Both the position numbers and the translations under genes were made by a program. Shown here in pieces: positions 27,801-29,298 of a stretch of DNA of 29,298 nucleotides. Below the pieces are notes generated by a model, which ran no database searches, was not told where the DNA came from, and saw nothing but the letters and a program-made list of their open reading frames with translations. The DNA is taken from the NCBI GenBank assembly GCA_030267965.1, contig BRYA01000388.1:10619-39916 (forward strand). Direction: 5' to 3'. Origin of the DNA: Triparma columacea (Eukaryota > Sar > Bolidophyceae > Parmales > Triparmaceae). Positions within the stretch are counted from its first letter, which is position 1. Every line of letters starts with the position of its first letter.

Positions 27801-29298
27801 CCAACTGGTCCTACTGGACACACAAGCTCTTCTACTACAACCCCCACCTCCTCAAGTCCACCCCTGACGGCTTCGGCACTGTCCTAGCCATCTGCAGCTC
27901 CCTAGGTTGGGACGAACTTACACTACCACAGTCGCTAGATAACGAGGACCTTACATCGTACATAGCTCCCAACCCACACGGCGCGGGCATGGCGGCGGAG
28001 GCGGACCAGGAGGAGTTCGACGACGAGCTTCTCCGGGACGTGAGCTTCGCGCTTAGAGGGGCGGCGGACGAGGAGAGGGGCTCGGCCGTGGAAACGGTAA
28101 GGAGGGAACAAGCGATCAGGAAACTAGCCAAGGTTGAAAGGGAGGGGGTCATAGGGTACAGGAGGCTGGTCGAGATCTGCGTGATCGAGGGGGTGATACC
28201 GAACGACGACGGCGTACTCGTTAAGGAGATAGTCCGCCACATCTGCGGGATCCTCGCAAGGGAGGGACAAGGTGGGGGATGGGCCTTCCCAACGAACCCT
28301 AAACACGGGACCATCGTTGACCCGAACAAGTGGGACTTAGCGGCGGTAGGAGGAACGAACAGGAACTCGGGGAGGGGAGGATACCAGAGCGCCCTGGTAT
28401 CCGTGGAGCTCGCGGACGCACTCGTCGGGATGATCTGGCAACTCACTACCAGGGGAAGGGGGGCTGCCGGGGAGGGGGAGTGGGGGGACATCGCACACCT
28501 TATAGAGAAGGGTTGCAGGAGCGTCTTCAGGGACACGGCTATCCCTGAACTTGCCATCTACGACAAGGACAAGGGGAAGGCAAGGGGTAAGGCGAGGGGG
28601 GTCGCAGTAATGGTCAGGGTTAGGCTCCTCACGGCGGCCATCATGGTGGCGAGGGAACACAAGGGGGAGGCGGAGAGGGCGAGGATGCTGGAGGTCTGCA
28701 CAGGGGTAATAAGCGAGGTCCACAGGCTCTCGGGTTCAAAGCAGGCAAGGTGGGGGGGGGGAGGAAGGGGGGGGGAGGGGGAAGAGAAGAAGGACGGCCA
28801 GGCGGCGGACGAGGGGGAGGAGGAAAGGAGCCTGCTGGTAAAGACGGCGGTTTCGCTGGCCACGGCACTGATGCCGGGGAAGGGGGAGGAGGGAGGTTAC
28901 GCGAGAACGTACGGGGAGACGATAAGGAGGGGGGGGACGGTCGGCATGGTCATCGAACACATCAACGAGGCGACGGAGGGAGCGGGGGAACACCAGGGGG
29001 CGGGGGGGGTGGGACTGCTCCAGATAGGGGTGGCGTTCCTACTGAGCCTGGCGGGGATCAAGGGGGGGCCAAACGTCATCAGAGAGGGGGGGGGAGTCAA
29101 GGGCCTGGGGGGACTCAAGGTCTTCAGGAGGAAGGTGGAGGAGTGGGGGAGGTCCAAGGGGCCCCTGCGGAGGAGGGGCTACGTCAGGGTCGGGGACGGG
29201 GAGGGGGGGAGAGGGGAGTGGGAGGTCGACGCTGTCCACGTCTGCTGGTGCCAGGCTCTGAGGATCGTGGAGTGCGTGGCGAGGGGGGGGGGGGGGGG
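24879..29298 (+). CDS. Very large unknown protein, 5' part only (runs off the window)
   Basis: Exon 1 is 24879-25741 and exon 2 starts at 25870 and stays open to the last base, so at least 1430 residues are encoded. The junction AGG codon is split in phase 2 across a 128-base intron (GTGAGA ... CCCATAG). I checked the plus frame by reading it through; no stop occurs. No signal peptide from the chosen start, no membrane segments, and many Leu/Ala/Val-rich amphipathic stretches, as in large helical scaffold proteins (alpha-solenoids). I recognise no motif that names the family; nucleoporin, Mediator or CCR4-NOT-like scaffolds are possible only by general appearance. Base use changes along the exon: CCC/CTC codons dominate before ~26500, GGG/GAG/AGG after ~27150. 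The apparent minus-strand Pro-rich frames here are shadows. Confidence 0.7.
25742..25869 (+). other. C-rich intron of the large gene
   Basis: 128 bases starting GTGAGAGG and ending CCCCCATAG. Bases ~25783-25866 are almost only C with scattered A, T; a GGTTAAC word at ~25768 may be the branch site. Length variation and sequencing errors in such a tract are likely. Confidence 0.75.
29284..29298. repeat. Poly-G run at the window edge
   Basis: The window ends in 15 consecutive G within the frame of the large gene. It may be where a contig ended rather than a biological feature. Confidence 0.8.

Noticed and set aside
25870..29298. Many Pro/Ser-rich minus-strand open frames
   Set aside because: They are antisense to one continuous plus-strand frame and result from its G-rich codon use.

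Overview
The window looks like nuclear DNA of a photosynthetic stramenopile (ochrophyte), most likely a diatom relative of the Bolidophyceae/Parmales type. Reasons: GT-AG introns of about 70-170 bases in compact genes; a KEA-type K+/H+ antiporter; a small protein whose N-terminus reads as a tripartite signal/transit/thylakoid-lumen targeting sequence; a GRAM-VASt lipid-transfer protein; a huge membrane protein with repeated START-like modules; and a large receptor-like protein with Cys-rich repeats, IPT domains and a multi-pass C-terminus. The genome is full of C and G homopolymers. Nothing indicates bacteria, an organelle or a virus. The taxon call is inference, without a database search.

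Layout. Bases 1-765 are repeats: two tandem arrays of perfect hairpins, then a CCAAATC-type minisatellite. Bases 643-7359 (minus) hold one intronless 2238-codon gene for a START-repeat membrane protein; its last codons lie inside the minisatellite and its N-terminus is a Pro/Ala tract encoded by a hexamer repeat. Bases 7360-8533 hold no gene but contain a ~155 bp tandem duplication and a 300 bp block of about 18% GC. From 8.5 kb on the DNA is GC-rich, gene-dense and intron-containing: an unknown two-exon gene (8534-9631, +), a secreted GH16-like protein (9808-10958, +), histone acetyltransferase HAT1 (11008-12414, -), a GRAM-VASt sterol-transfer-like protein (12713-14817, +), a six-exon receptor-like protein (14856-20007, -), a KEA-family antiporter (20191-23086, -), a putative thylakoid-lumen protein (23771-24478, -), and the start of a very large unknown gene that runs off the right edge (24879-29298, +).

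The genes do not form one pathway. HAT1/GRAM-VASt and lumen protein/large gene are divergent pairs sharing short promoter regions. GH16/HAT1 and GRAM-VASt/receptor are convergent pairs whose stop codons lie only about 50 and 38 bases apart. The KEA antiporter and the lumen protein are adjacent and both look plastid-directed, but nothing shows they work together.

Thirteen introns were placed by joining reading frames across GT-AG pairs; 11 begin GTGAG and 2 GTAAG, and several carry a long C run just before the acceptor. Points most worth checking are the compensatory hairpin array, the intronless START-repeat gene in compositionally different DNA, two homologous introns in the receptor gene, the sense-strand C-to-G drift along genes, and a possible 20-base microexon in the GH16-like gene.
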